Assembly (NCBI GenBank): GCA_937915765.1
Contig: CALGHE010000029.1
Span: 1 to 43,169, forward strand
DNA from: an uncultured Bacteroidales bacterium
Lineage (GTDB): Bacteria > Bacteroidota > Bacteroidia > Bacteroidales > Paludibacteraceae
Direction of reading: 5' to 3'
DNA length: 43,169 nt
The translations under genes were made by a program, and so were the position numbers. The notes beneath the pieces were generated by a model. The model worked only from the letters and a program-made list of their open reading frames with translations. It ran no database searches and was not told where the DNA came from. Positions 22,615 to 31,009 of this stretch are shown here, one piece after another (the stretch's first letter is position 1; each line of letters opens with the position of its first letter).

Positions 22615-23727
22615 TTAATTTTTCATTGTATAAACTCCGCCTGGTTGGCAGTTGATTAATGAGCGGAACTCCATTTCGAGGAGGATGGGAGAGAGTTCTT
22701 TGGGCGGCAGCTTCATCAGTTTGGCAATGGTGTTTATGTGCAGTGTCTTGTGTTCCTGCAACAGATTTATGACGTGCTGCTCCTGTTCGCTAAGTTCGTG
22801 AAATAGGTCAATCTGAAACGGCTTTTTGTTGCCTTGCTCCATATCCCAGTTCATCAGTGCCTCTATGTCAGCCGCGCATTCGACCAGGGCGGCGCGGTTT
22901 TCTTTAATAAGATTGTTGCACCCGACGGAATATGGCAGACCCACGCTCCCCGGCACAGCGCACACGTCTCTGTTGTACGAATTGGCAAAATCGGCAGTCA
23001 GCAAAGCACCGCCCTTTGCGGCAGACTCAATCACGATTGTGACGTCGCATAGCCCAGCTATCACGCGGTTGCGTGCCACAAAGTTGTTGCGGTCTATCGG
23101 CTGCGACGTGTTATATTCGGAGAGCAGGCAGCCTTGAAGAAGCATTTTGTCTGCCACGCTTTTGTGTATTTGAGGGTAAAGCATGTTGTGTCCGTGCCCC
23201 ATAACCCCGGCAGTTTTCAGTCCGCAGCCAAGTGCCTTTTTATGCGCGCAGATGTCAACGCCGTAAGCCAATCCGCTTACAATCAGCAAGTCGTGATGTT
23301 TCTCGGCCAGGTCTGACACTATAGATTCGCAGACCGACCTGCCGTAGCTAGTCATCTTTCGAGTGCCTACAATGCCTATGGTTTTTTGCACGTTCAAGTC
23401 GCAATCACCCCTTTTATAAAGGAGCAACGGACTGTCTTTGCACTCTTTCAGGCGCAGTGGATAATCATCTTCAGTGTAAAAAAGGATGTCGATGTTGTTC
23501 TTCCGCACAAATTCAAGTTCTCTTTTTGCGCGGTCGAGCACAGCCGGGTCGCATATCTGAGACGCTAGCACTTTGCCTATTCCGGGTATTTTTGCAAGAT
23601 TGGCAGGGCGTTCGTGAAAAATCGCCTCTTCGCTGCCCAAATAAGAGACAAGGGCCTTGGCCGTTAGCGAGCCGACCCCCTTGATCATGGTCAGACCGAT
23701 TTTGTACATTACATCAGACTCCTTCAT
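22615..23727 (-). CDS. dprA: DNA-processing protein DprA/Smf
   Basis: DprA loads RecA onto incoming single-stranded DNA during natural transformation. The 370 residues have an N-terminal helix-hairpin-helix-like part (LAKIPGIGKVLA). A Rossmann-type DprA domain follows (GIVGTRKMTSYGRSVCE, VSGLAYGVDICAHKKAL, VIAGLCDVTIVIESAAKGGAL, CAVPGSVGLPYSVGCNNLI). A C-terminal winged helix (INTIAKLMKLPPKELSPILLEMEF) completes it. It is a single gene and pairs functionally with comF elsewhere in the window. Confidence 0.95.
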   Translation of the reverse strand: MKESDVMYKIGLTMIKGVGSLTAKALVSYLGSEEAIFHERPANLAKIPGIGKVLASQICDPAVLDRAKRELEFVRKNNIDILFYTEDDYPLRLKECKDSPLLLYKRGDCDLNVQKTIGIVGTRKMTSYGRSVCESIVSDLAEKHHDLLIVSGLAYGVDICAHKKALGCGLKTAGVMGHGHNMLYPQIHKSVADKMLLQGCLLSEYNTSQPIDRNNFVARNRVIAGLCDVTIVIESAAKGGALLTADFANSYNRDVCAVPGSVGLPYSVGCNNLIKENRAALVECAADIEALMNWDMEQGNKKPFQIDLFHELSEQEQHVINLLQEHKTLHINTIAKLMKLPPKELSPILLEMEFRSLINCQPGGVYTMKN

Positions 23728-23785
23728 TATTTAATATAATTTGAAAACGTGAAAACATAAGCCGAACGTCATGCGCGGCACGTTG

Positions 23786-23793
23786 CAAAGATA
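23786..23793 (-). promoter_or_regulatory. -7 box of dprA
   Basis: TATCTTTG on the minus strand, 59 bases before the dprA ATG and divergent from the fumarase promoter. Confidence 0.55.
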
Positions 23794-23876
23794 CTAAAAC
23801 AAAGCATAAAAACGCCTAAAGAGAACAGGTTTTTAAAAATCGCAAATCAAAACGGCCAAATATTGAAACTTTTTTT

Positions 23877-23884
23877 TAAATTTG
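23877..23884 (+). promoter_or_regulatory. -7 box of the fumarase gene
   Basis: TAAATTTG fits the consensus. The earliest in-frame start of the fumarase frame (23882) lies inside this box, so translation must begin later, at 23930. Confidence 0.65.
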
Positions 23885-23929
23885 TCAGCGTTTTACTTAA
23901 CACATAATGTAATTATCAAAATAAGAAAT

Positions 23930-25573
23930 ATGGCAACACCTCCATTTAAGTATCAAAACCCATTCCCTCTTGGGAAAGATCAGACTGAATATTATTGTCT
24001 GACAAAAGAGGGCGTTTCAACAAAAACATTTGAAGGAAAAGAGATTCTTGTGGTTGAGCCGGACGCTCTCCGCAAGCTTGCGAAGGCTTGTTTCCACGAC
24101 TGCGCGTTTATGCTTCGCCCTGCGCATCAGAAGATGGTGGCTAAGATTCTGAACGATCCGGAAGCGTCTGATAACGACAAGTTCGTGGCGCTGACAATGC
24201 TGCGCAATGCCGAAATTTCTTCAAAAGGCGTGCTTCCGTTCTGTCAGGATACAGGTACTGCCACAATCGTGGCTAAGAAAGGTCAACAGGTCTGGACCGG
24301 CGGCGGAGATGAAGAGCAGCTCTCAAAGGGTGTTTACGAGACATATACAGAAGAGAACCTTCGTTACTCGCAGACAATTCCGCTCGATATGTACAAGGAA
24401 ATCAACTCAGGATGTAACCTTCCGGCTCAGATAGACATTCAGTCTGTTGACGGCGCGGAATATAAGTTCCTTTGCATCGCTAAGGGTGGAGGATCTGCTA
24501 ACAAAACATATTTGTATCAGGAAACAAAGGCGTTGCTGAACCCTGCAACTCTTGAGAAGTTCTTGGTAGAGAAGATGAAAACTCTCGGTACTGCGGCTTG
24601 TCCTCCTTATCATATTGCGTTTGTGATTGGCGGCACTTCTGCTGATATGTGCTTGAAAACTGTAAAGCTTGCATCTACAAAATATTATGACGAGCTGCCA
24701 ACTCAGGGCAACGAGGGCGGTCAGGCGTTCAGAGACCTCGAATTGGAGGCGAAGATGCTGGAAGAGGCTCATAAAATCGGGCTTGGCGCACAGTTCGGCG
24801 GAAAATATTTCGCGCATGACATCAGAGTTATACGTTTGCCTCGTCATGGTGCGTCTTGCCCTGTGGGTATGGCGGTGTCTTGTTCTGCAGACCGCAATAT
24901 AAAGGCTAAAATTAACAAAGACGGTGTTTGGATTGAAAAGCTGGAAGAGAATCCGGGTCAGTACATTCCGGAAGAACTGCGTCAGCCTGGCGAAGACAAG
25001 GCGGTGAAGATTGACTTGAACAGACCTATGAAGGAAATTCTTGCAGATTTGAGCAAGTATCCGGTGTCAACTCGTCTATCTTTGAGCGGAACTATCATTG
25101 TCGGCCGCGACATCGCTCACGCGAAGCTGAAAGAGCGTCTCGACGCTGGAGAGGATTTGCCGCAATATATCAAGGACCATCCGATTTATTACGCAGGTCC
25201 GGCAAAAACTCCTAAGGGAATGGCTTGCGGTTCTATGGGACCTACAACGGCTGGACGTATGGACTCTTATGTAGATTTGTTCCAGAGCCACGGCGGTTCT
25301 ATGGTCATGCTCGCTAAAGGTAATCGCAGCCAGCAGGTTACAGACGCTTGCCAGAAGCACGGAGGCTTCTATCTTGGCTCTATAGGAGGTCCGGCTGCTA
25401 ATCTTGCTAAGAATAACATTAAGAGCATCGAGTGTGTGGAATATCCGGAACTTGGCATGGAAGCTATATGGAAAATCGAAGTGGAAGATTTCCCTGCATT
25501 CATATTGGTGGATGACAAAGGTAATGACTTTTTCAAACAGCTGAAGCCTTGGTGCCCATGCTGTAAAAAATAA
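23930..25573 (+). CDS. fumB: Class I fumarate hydratase (iron-sulfur)
   Basis: Starting at 23930 (MATPPFKYQNPFP), the 547-residue protein matches the FumA/FumB type, which binds a 4Fe-4S cluster and interconverts fumarate and malate. The cluster Cys105 lies in LPFCQDTGT. The substrate-site segments NSGCNLPAQ, AKGGGSANKTYL, IGGTSADMC and the C-terminal half with HGASCPVGMAVSCSADRN are all present. The length equals that of the E. coli enzymes to within a residue. The symbol is a family guess. It is transcribed alone and serves the TCA cycle or fumarate respiration. Confidence 0.95.
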   Translation: MATPPFKYQNPFPLGKDQTEYYCLTKEGVSTKTFEGKEILVVEPDALRKLAKACFHDCAFMLRPAHQKMVAKILNDPEASDNDKFVALTMLRNAEISSKGVLPFCQDTGTATIVAKKGQQVWTGGGDEEQLSKGVYETYTEENLRYSQTIPLDMYKEINSGCNLPAQIDIQSVDGAEYKFLCIAKGGGSANKTYLYQETKALLNPATLEKFLVEKMKTLGTAACPPYHIAFVIGGTSADMCLKTVKLASTKYYDELPTQGNEGGQAFRDLELEAKMLEEAHKIGLGAQFGGKYFAHDIRVIRLPRHGASCPVGMAVSCSADRNIKAKINKDGVWIEKLEENPGQYIPEELRQPGEDKAVKIDLNRPMKEILADLSKYPVSTRLSLSGTIIVGRDIAHAKLKERLDAGEDLPQYIKDHPIYYAGPAKTPKGMACGSMGPTTAGRMDSYVDLFQSHGGSMVMLAKGNRSQQVTDACQKHGGFYLGSIGGPAANLAKNNIKSIECVEYPELGMEAIWKIEVEDFPAFILVDDKGNDFFKQLKPWCPCCKK

Positions 25574-25575
25574 CG

Positions 25576-25602
25576 TCGCAACTCTCTTCTGAGAGGCGGC
25601 GA
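25576..25602 (+). terminator. Probable terminator of the fumarase gene
   Basis: CTCTC and GAGAG around a TTCT loop, extended by TCGC with GCGA across a small internal loop, followed by TTTATAATTT. It begins directly after the stop codon. Confidence 0.5.
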
Positions 25603-25607
25603 TTTAT

Positions 25608-25679
25608 AATTTACAATTGACAATTCGCAATTAGCAGATTACAAAAGGAATCGTAATTGTAAATTGTCATTTGTAAATT
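25608..25679. repeat. Palindromic intergenic repeat, copy 2
   Basis: Two 26-base arms (25608-25633 and 25654-25679) are complementary at 23 positions across a 20-base loop holding CAAAAG. The arms are made of CAATT/AATTG units, like the element at 22457-22534. Confidence 0.75.
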
Positions 25680-25938
25680 GTGAATTGTTCTAAGTTTGCT
25701 TTTCCTTTTTTTAAATTTAAAGGTGCATTTTTAACGGTTATGACAAAAACGACCGGTTGTTTGAAAGAAATTTTAATAAAATGAGAGCAAATACAGTGAT
25801 TTTTTTTAGAAAAAAGATTGATTTTGCGGAAAATATTATTAGTTTCGCAGACTGAAAAGGTGTTCTGTCTTGTAGAGGCTAAATTTTGTGTGCGACGAAG
25901 CCGGTTTTGTTGATTGTAATTGGCGGGTTTGTGTTTTT

Positions 25939-25946
25939 TAGTTTTG
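25939..25946 (+). promoter_or_regulatory. Candidate -7 box for the OmpA/PorP pair
   Basis: TAGTTTTG, 53 bases before the start at 26000. The region 25680-25938 is otherwise AT-rich non-coding DNA with nothing recognised. Confidence 0.4.
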
Positions 25947-25999
25947 AGTGAACAGAACGAAACTACATTGTTAGAATTAAGAAAGATTTAGGTATTACT

Positions 26000-27373
26000 A
26001 TGGTGTTAAAAATGAAAAGAGTCTTTTCGGCTCTCTTGATGAGCACTTTATTTGCAAATGTTTTTGCAGTGCATAAAGAGTTTCTGGAGGGGTACGAATT
26101 AATTCCTTCCAAGGCGAGCACTAAGGTCAAGGAGTTGCCGATGTCGCTGTATAAGGAGGGAACTGTTGTTTTCTTTAGGGGAGACAGCGCCTATATTGCT
26201 AAAATCAGTGACAGTTATGAGCTGGAAGATGTCAAAGTCTGCGAAGAGTTGTGCGGATTGGGCATCGAGGGCACTTTTGCTTATGACCAAAGACGACGCA
26301 CTATATATTTTGCAAAGACGGACGAGGTCGGAAACTCGGACTTGTACGAAGCCCGTTTTATGGAGGGGTCTTACGGTCTGCCTCAGAAACTGGACATTGA
26401 GGGGCTTGGAAAGGTCAGAAAGCCTATAAAGGGTTCTTCTACGGTCAGCGCGGGGTGGACTTACAGGTATAACCGTATCTCCGGATTTTTCAATCCTTCT
26501 ATCGCAAAGGGCGGAAACAGAATATATTTCTCGGCGGATTTCCCGAAGCATACTTTCGGCGGACGTGATATTTGGTACATAGACAAGGCTAAGGGAGACG
26601 CTCCGCATAAATGGAAAATGCCTGAGAATGCCAGCGATTCTATGGTTGTGATGAACTCTAATGCCCGCGAAGATTTCGCGTGGTGCTACAATGATACAGT
26701 GCTTTATTTCGCGTCTAACCGTCCTGGGGGTATGGGTGGACTTGACCTGTATATGTCCAAAATGGTGGTTGATACAGTTGTGGTGGAAGATACTGTGAGG
26801 AATACCAAAAAGACTGAGCTGCGCGAAATCTGGGGCGTGCCGGTAATTATGGACTCTGTGTTCAATTCGTCGGCTAATGATTATAATCTGCTCGGAACGG
26901 AAAAGATTTTGCTGCTTATGTCCAACCGTTCGGGTGGTGTGGGTAGTGATGATATTTATCGCCCGGCTCCGTTCGTCGCGGAACGTGAGCCAGAACTTGA
27001 GTCTGACTTCACTATAGATGAACCGCAAGGATTCCACTGGGTGTTGTTCTTCTTCGACTTTAACAAATCTGATATGAAGCCGGAGTATGAGGCTCAGTTG
27101 GACGAGCTTGTTAGCGCGATGAAGGAATTCCCAGGCGCTAAGTTTGAGGTCAGCGGTCATACGGACGCGCGTGGTTCTGACGCTTATAATATGAAGCTCT
27201 CTCAGCGTCGTGCTGACTATATCAGAACTTTGCTGATTCAGCGCGGATTCTCTCCTGACAGACTCGTTTCTGTGGGTCGCGGTTTCCATGAACCTGTGAT
27301 CCCGAATGCTCAGGAAGAGGCCGAACATGAACAGAACAGACGTGCAGATATAAAAATTGTTAATGAAGAATAA
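26000..27373 (+). CDS. Beta-propeller (PD40) - OmpA family envelope protein
   Basis: The 457-residue protein has a signal peptide ending NVFA and a propeller-like middle of PD40-type repeats. Examples are NPSIAKGGNRIYFSADF...GGRDIWYID, TVLYFASNRPGGMGGLDLYMSK and LLLMSNRSGGVGSDDIYR. A C-terminal OmpA domain (FFFDFNKSDMKPEYEAQLDEL, SGHTDARGSDAYNMKLSQRRA) binds peptidoglycan. This propeller-OmpA layout recalls PorE and related T9SS-associated proteins, but the TPR part of PorE is not seen. It lies 19 bp before a PorP/SprF gene, so the two probably work together at the outer membrane. The start could be 26000 or 26012. Confidence 0.85.
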   Translation: MVLKMKRVFSALLMSTLFANVFAVHKEFLEGYELIPSKASTKVKELPMSLYKEGTVVFFRGDSAYIAKISDSYELEDVKVCEELCGLGIEGTFAYDQRRRTIYFAKTDEVGNSDLYEARFMEGSYGLPQKLDIEGLGKVRKPIKGSSTVSAGWTYRYNRISGFFNPSIAKGGNRIYFSADFPKHTFGGRDIWYIDKAKGDAPHKWKMPENASDSMVVMNSNAREDFAWCYNDTVLYFASNRPGGMGGLDLYMSKMVVDTVVVEDTVRNTKKTELREIWGVPVIMDSVFNSSANDYNLLGTEKILLLMSNRSGGVGSDDIYRPAPFVAEREPELESDFTIDEPQGFHWVLFFFDFNKSDMKPEYEAQLDELVSAMKEFPGAKFEVSGHTDARGSDAYNMKLSQRRADYIRTLLIQRGFSPDRLVSVGRGFHEPVIPNAQEEAEHEQNRRADIKIVNEE

Positions 27374-27392
27374 TTAGGAGGAGATTTGTAAA

Positions 27393-28322
27393 ATGAAAAA
27401 AGTATTATCGATATTCGTTTTGGCAATGTTTGCTGTGGCGGCATCCGCCCAGCGAGACTTGATGTTGTCTCAGCAATTCTTCTCTCGTCTGAATGCGAAC
27501 CCTGCTGCGACTGGTAACAGCGATGACATAGACCTGTTCTTGCTCGGTCACTGGCAGTGGGTCGGGGTGGAAGACTCGCCTAAGTCTGGAGTGCTTAACG
27601 CAAGCGACTATTTCGAGCCGATACGTTCCGGTGTCGGGCTTACGATGACTTATGATGATTTGGGTGTGGCTAACCGTACTTTTATTTGCAAGGCTGCTTA
27701 CGCTTATCATGTTAACTTGAACGAAAGTTTGTTGCTCTCAATGGGGTTGTCTGCTGGTATGCTTTACCATTATTGGGATCCTGAAGGGCATCGTCTGTTG
27801 GACCCAGAAGAGATGGGTACGGAAACTTTTCCGAGCGAACTCCAGACTACGTTCAAGCCGGATGTTGACTTGGGTTTTGAGCTTGCGATGCCTAAGCTGC
27901 TGCTGGGAGCGTCTGTTACTCACTTGCTGAATAACGAAGATATGGTCTCAACTTCGGTTCCGGGTCGTCACCTCTATTTCTATGCAAGGCCGCTGTTTAA
28001 TCTGTCAGACAGACTGGCGTTGGCTCCGGCTATAGTTTATATGCATCGTAATAAGGTGGACAAAGTGGAACTTAATGTGATGGCATTCTATAACAGAATG
28101 ATTTGGGGTGGTGTCACTTACAGACCTGACGTGAATGCAGGTTTCTCCTCAAATGCTCTGAACTTTACTTTAGGTATTGAGTGGAACAAGTTCCGTGTGG
28201 GTTACTCGTTTGAGTGGGGTACTGGTGATATTAGCAGTTTGTCTAGCAATGCGCACGAACTTCTGCTATCTCTGAGAATACCTAAAAAGACGGAAAAATA
28301 CGTCAGATTCATGGAAGATTGA
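27393..28322 (+). CDS. PorP/SprF family outer-membrane protein (paralogue 1)
   Basis: The 309 residues have a signal peptide (AASAQ) and the PorP/SprF opening LMLSQQFFSRLNANPAATGN, then GHWQWVGVEDSPKSG. Beta-strand-rich sequence follows to a C-terminal LLLSLRI strand. Family members are outer-membrane barrels that either belong to the T9SS core (PorP) or help particular surface cargo (SprF). Pairing with the OmpA-propeller gene instead of gldK suggests the accessory type. The final segment KKTEKYVRFMED extends slightly past the barrel. Confidence 0.87.
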   Translation: MKKVLSIFVLAMFAVAASAQRDLMLSQQFFSRLNANPAATGNSDDIDLFLLGHWQWVGVEDSPKSGVLNASDYFEPIRSGVGLTMTYDDLGVANRTFICKAAYAYHVNLNESLLLSMGLSAGMLYHYWDPEGHRLLDPEEMGTETFPSELQTTFKPDVDLGFELAMPKLLLGASVTHLLNNEDMVSTSVPGRHLYFYARPLFNLSDRLALAPAIVYMHRNKVDKVELNVMAFYNRMIWGGVTYRPDVNAGFSSNALNFTLGIEWNKFRVGYSFEWGTGDISSLSSNAHELLLSLRIPKKTEKYVRFMED

Positions 28323-28396
28323 TGTCGTAGAAAGAAAAAATGATGGATAAGACGTTAAAAAAAGGCGTAAAGGATGTTTAATTCAAAAAAAATGCT

Positions 28397-28404
28397 TACT
28401 TTTG
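28397..28404 (+). promoter_or_regulatory. -7 box of the second PorP/SprF gene
   Basis: TACTTTTG lies 30 bases before the ATG at 28435, so this paralogue is transcribed on its own. Confidence 0.6.
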
Positions 28405-28434
28405 ACGCTCTTAGGAACTATAATCTAATATACA

Positions 28435-29412
28435 ATGAATATTAAACACACGATAGTGCTATTTTTGGCAGCGGCTCTTTCTTGGGCGAAGGTTTCGGCT
28501 CAGGAGGAGATTGTCTATGACCAGTACTACTTCAATTATTACTTGGTCAATCCGGCGGTTGCTGGTGCAGAAAGGTGTTCTCACCTTATGCTCACTGGAA
28601 AGTTTCAGTGGGTCGGTGTTGAAGACGCTCCGATGACGCAGACCCTGAGTTTTAGAACTCGTGTTTTGAGTAATGTCGGTATAGGCGCGTATTTGTATAA
28701 TGACAAGAACGGATATTCCCTCCGTCAGGGAGGACAGGCAACGTTCGCCTACCATATTCCGTTGTCGGAAAATAGTGGTTATTTCATGAAGGACCGCTCT
28801 ATCGAAAGACAATTGTCGTTCGGTGTTTCGGCAAAAGTGAACCACTACGGATTTACGGAAGATTTGATTAATGAGGATAATTCGACAGACCCGACTATCG
28901 CTAATGGGGGTACTGACAAAGGTTTCTATTTCAATGCGAATGCCGGTGCGTATTTCCTCTATGACAATTTCTTTGCAGGTCTGTCGGCCACGAACTTGAT
29001 TCCGACGGAACTGAAGGAACTCGGTGCTGACGAACCGATTCGTCCGCTAACATTGTTCCTCTTCTTGGGGTACGACATTGTGCTTGACAAGACGATGGAC
29101 TTGGAACCCTCTTTGATGTTCAAGATGGACGAGAACGACCAGAGGCAGTTGGATCTTCACCTGAAGTTTATGCAGACATTGCCGGATAATGAGGATTTCT
29201 CTTACTGGTTGCAGGTGATGTACCGTCACTCTCTTGATGCTGGCAATAGCCAGGCGTTGGCGTTCACCCCTATGGGCGGAATCCGCTACAAGGGTTTCCA
29301 CTTGGCGTATGCTTATACTTTGGGTCTGACAGGATTCCAGAGACACAACTCTGGTTCTCATGAAGTCATGTTGGGTTATTCTTGGTGCATAACTAAACGC
29401 TTCTGTCGTTAA
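28435..29412 (+). CDS. PorP/SprF family outer-membrane protein (paralogue 2)
   Basis: The 325-residue protein has a signal peptide (AKVSAQ) and the family motif YDQYYFNYYLVNPAVAGAE, then GKFQWVGVEDAPMTQTLSF. A long strand-rich barrel ends in HEVMLGYSWCI. It resembles the neighbours at 27393 and 29995 in layout but is clearly divergent, so the duplications are old. It has its own promoter and terminator, separating it from the core T9SS operon. Its role is probably to serve a specific cargo, which is inference. Confidence 0.87.
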   Translation: MNIKHTIVLFLAAALSWAKVSAQEEIVYDQYYFNYYLVNPAVAGAERCSHLMLTGKFQWVGVEDAPMTQTLSFRTRVLSNVGIGAYLYNDKNGYSLRQGGQATFAYHIPLSENSGYFMKDRSIERQLSFGVSAKVNHYGFTEDLINEDNSTDPTIANGGTDKGFYFNANAGAYFLYDNFFAGLSATNLIPTELKELGADEPIRPLTLFLFLGYDIVLDKTMDLEPSLMFKMDENDQRQLDLHLKFMQTLPDNEDFSYWLQVMYRHSLDAGNSQALAFTPMGGIRYKGFHLAYAYTLGLTGFQRHNSGSHEVMLGYSWCITKRFCR

Positions 29413-29433
29413 AAGAAAGAGCAATAAGGTTTT

Positions 29434-29460
29434 GAGCGATGGTTATCCGTCGCTCTTTCT
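29434..29460 (+). terminator. Terminator of the second PorP/SprF gene
   Basis: GAGCGATGG and CCGTCGCTC form nine pairs (one G-U) around TTAT, followed by TTTCTTT. Confidence 0.85.
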
Positions 29461-29578
29461 TTATAAATAACAAAGGGCAGTGTTACGCAGAAGTGCAAAT
29501 TTTGACGTGTGACAATAAAAAAATTAGGTTTATTCGTTCTTTTTTTGTGATATGTGTTGTTTTTTGTAAAAAAAAATA

Positions 29579-29586
29579 TACTTTTG
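29579..29586 (+). promoter_or_regulatory. -7 box of the DUF2795/T9SS operon
   Basis: TACTTTTG with TTG 19 bases upstream (29557-29559) as a possible -33 element. It is the best promoter ahead of the DUF2795 gene and perhaps of the whole porP-gldKLMN run. Confidence 0.6.
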
Positions 29587-29643
29587 CACACCTTTGTTTA
29601 GAGAGGCAAGTTATTGGGTTGTTAACATTTTAAGTTTTTACGT

Positions 29644-29865
29644 ATGTATTGGACTTTAGAATTGGCTTCTAAGATGGAGGATGCTCCGTGGCCAGCAACA
29701 AAAGATGAGTTGATTGACTTCGCAGAGCGTTCAGGTGCACCTCAAGAGGTTATAGAGAACCTCAAGGAGATGGAGGATGAAGGAGAGGTTTATGAAAGCA
29801 TCGAGGATATATGGCCTGATTATCCGAGTAAGGAAGATTTTTTCTTTAACGAGGAAGAGTATTAA
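29644..29865 (+). CDS. DUF2795 family small acidic protein
   Basis: The 73-residue protein is strongly acidic and matches the DUF2795-type proteins common in Bacteroidota: LELASKMEDAPWPATKDELI, RSGAPQEVIENL and EDIWPDYPSKEDFFFNEEEY. No signal peptide is present, so it is cytoplasmic. Function is unknown. The helix-turn-helix-like middle (PATKDELIDFAERSGAPQEVIENLKEM) and the conserved acidic tail are typical. It lies 129 bp before porP with no clear terminator between, so cotranscription with the T9SS genes is possible. Confidence 0.85.
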   Translation: MYWTLELASKMEDAPWPATKDELIDFAERSGAPQEVIENLKEMEDEGEVYESIEDIWPDYPSKEDFFFNEEEY

Positions 29866-29994
29866 AAATGAGGCAAGTGTTTAGTATTTAGGCAGTTGTC
29901 TTTAAAGGCGATAAAAATTATTTTGAAAAAAAGTGATTTTTATTGTGAATTACTGCAAAAATTGCTAATATTGTTGTCGATTTTATTGCAAGTT

Positions 29995-30969
29995 ATGCGT
30001 GAACGTATGAGAAAACAGGTATTTATGCTATTTTTTCTGTTGCTGGGTTGGCTTGATGTCAATGCACAGTTCGACGCAGAACGTAGTCAATATATGAATA
30101 ACCAAGTTGCGATTAATCCGGCAGCCGTTGCATCTAATGATATGTTCAACTTGATGGGAACATATAGGATGCAGTGGGCTGGCTTTTCGGACGCTCCGGT
30201 GGATATGTTTTTTTCTGCTAACACGCCTTTGACGATTGCAGGGACTAAACATGGAGTTGGACTGAGTTTTATGAGCGATGAGGCAGGGTTGTTTACCAAC
30301 CAAAGTGTTCTTTTTCAGTATTCGTATAAAATGAAGGTTTTCAGAGGCGTTATGTCTTTGGGAATTGGTTTAGGTGGTGTCAATCAAACGTTTGATGGAG
30401 CGTCTGCTGATGTGACTGGAAATGGAGGCTCGCTGGCTGAGGATGATGGTTATCATACAGATTCGGATCCTCTAGTGGATAAGTCGGAAATGAACGACTT
30501 GGCGTTCGATGTCAGTTTCGGTGCGTACTATTCAGAGGACGATTTTTATGTCGGTCTTTCGGTTGCTCACCTCAATAGGCCTTCATTTGAGATGACGGAA
30601 ACGACGGAAAGTTATCTGCCGCGAATTTTTTATTTGGTGGGTGGATACAATATTCGGACGTCGAATCCGTTACTTGTATTAAAGCCTTCTGCTTTAATTA
30701 AGACGGAGTTCTCTTCTTTTCAGATGGACGCGTCTTTCCTTATGGAATATAAGAAGAAGTTTGCAGGCGGGCTTTCTTATAGGTGGGGCGGTGCTTTCGT
30801 CTTTATGGCGGAGTATAATCTTATTAGCGGTTTGGCTTTGGGCTATTCGTATGATTTGCCTACGTCAAAGATGGTTGTTTCGGGCGGAAGCCATGAAATA
30901 TCTTTGCGTTACAGCTTTAGACCGGAATTTGCTAAGAAGAACAAATATAAGAGTGAACGAATTTTATAA
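29995..30969 (+). CDS. porP: T9SS outer-membrane protein PorP
   Basis: From the start at 29995 (or 30007) the protein is about 324 residues. It has a signal peptide ending DVNAQ and the PorP/SprF motif RSQYMNNQVAINPAAVASND, then TYRMQWAGFSDAPVDMFFSA. A barrel follows, ending HEISLRYSFRPEFAKKNKYKSERIL. Its place directly before gldK marks it as the core PorP, as in porPKLMN of Porphyromonas. PorP connects the GldK/GldN ring and the outer membrane. An upstream in-frame region from 29896 lacks signal-peptide character and is leader. Confidence 0.9.
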   Translation: MRERMRKQVFMLFFLLLGWLDVNAQFDAERSQYMNNQVAINPAAVASNDMFNLMGTYRMQWAGFSDAPVDMFFSANTPLTIAGTKHGVGLSFMSDEAGLFTNQSVLFQYSYKMKVFRGVMSLGIGLGGVNQTFDGASADVTGNGGSLAEDDGYHTDSDPLVDKSEMNDLAFDVSFGAYYSEDDFYVGLSVAHLNRPSFEMTETTESYLPRIFYLVGGYNIRTSNPLLVLKPSALIKTEFSSFQMDASFLMEYKKKFAGGLSYRWGGAFVFMAEYNLISGLALGYSYDLPTSKMVVSGGSHEISLRYSFRPEFAKKNKYKSERIL

Positions 30970-31009
30970 TTTAAAATTTTTAAAGAGCAATTAAGTAATT
31001 TAAAATATC

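Noticed and set aside
26099..27328. Long open frame (409 codons) on the minus strand opposite the OmpA-propeller gene
   Set aside because: It mirrors the codon bias of the real gene. The product is Arg/His/Ser-rich with no domain, and there is no promoter or start context.
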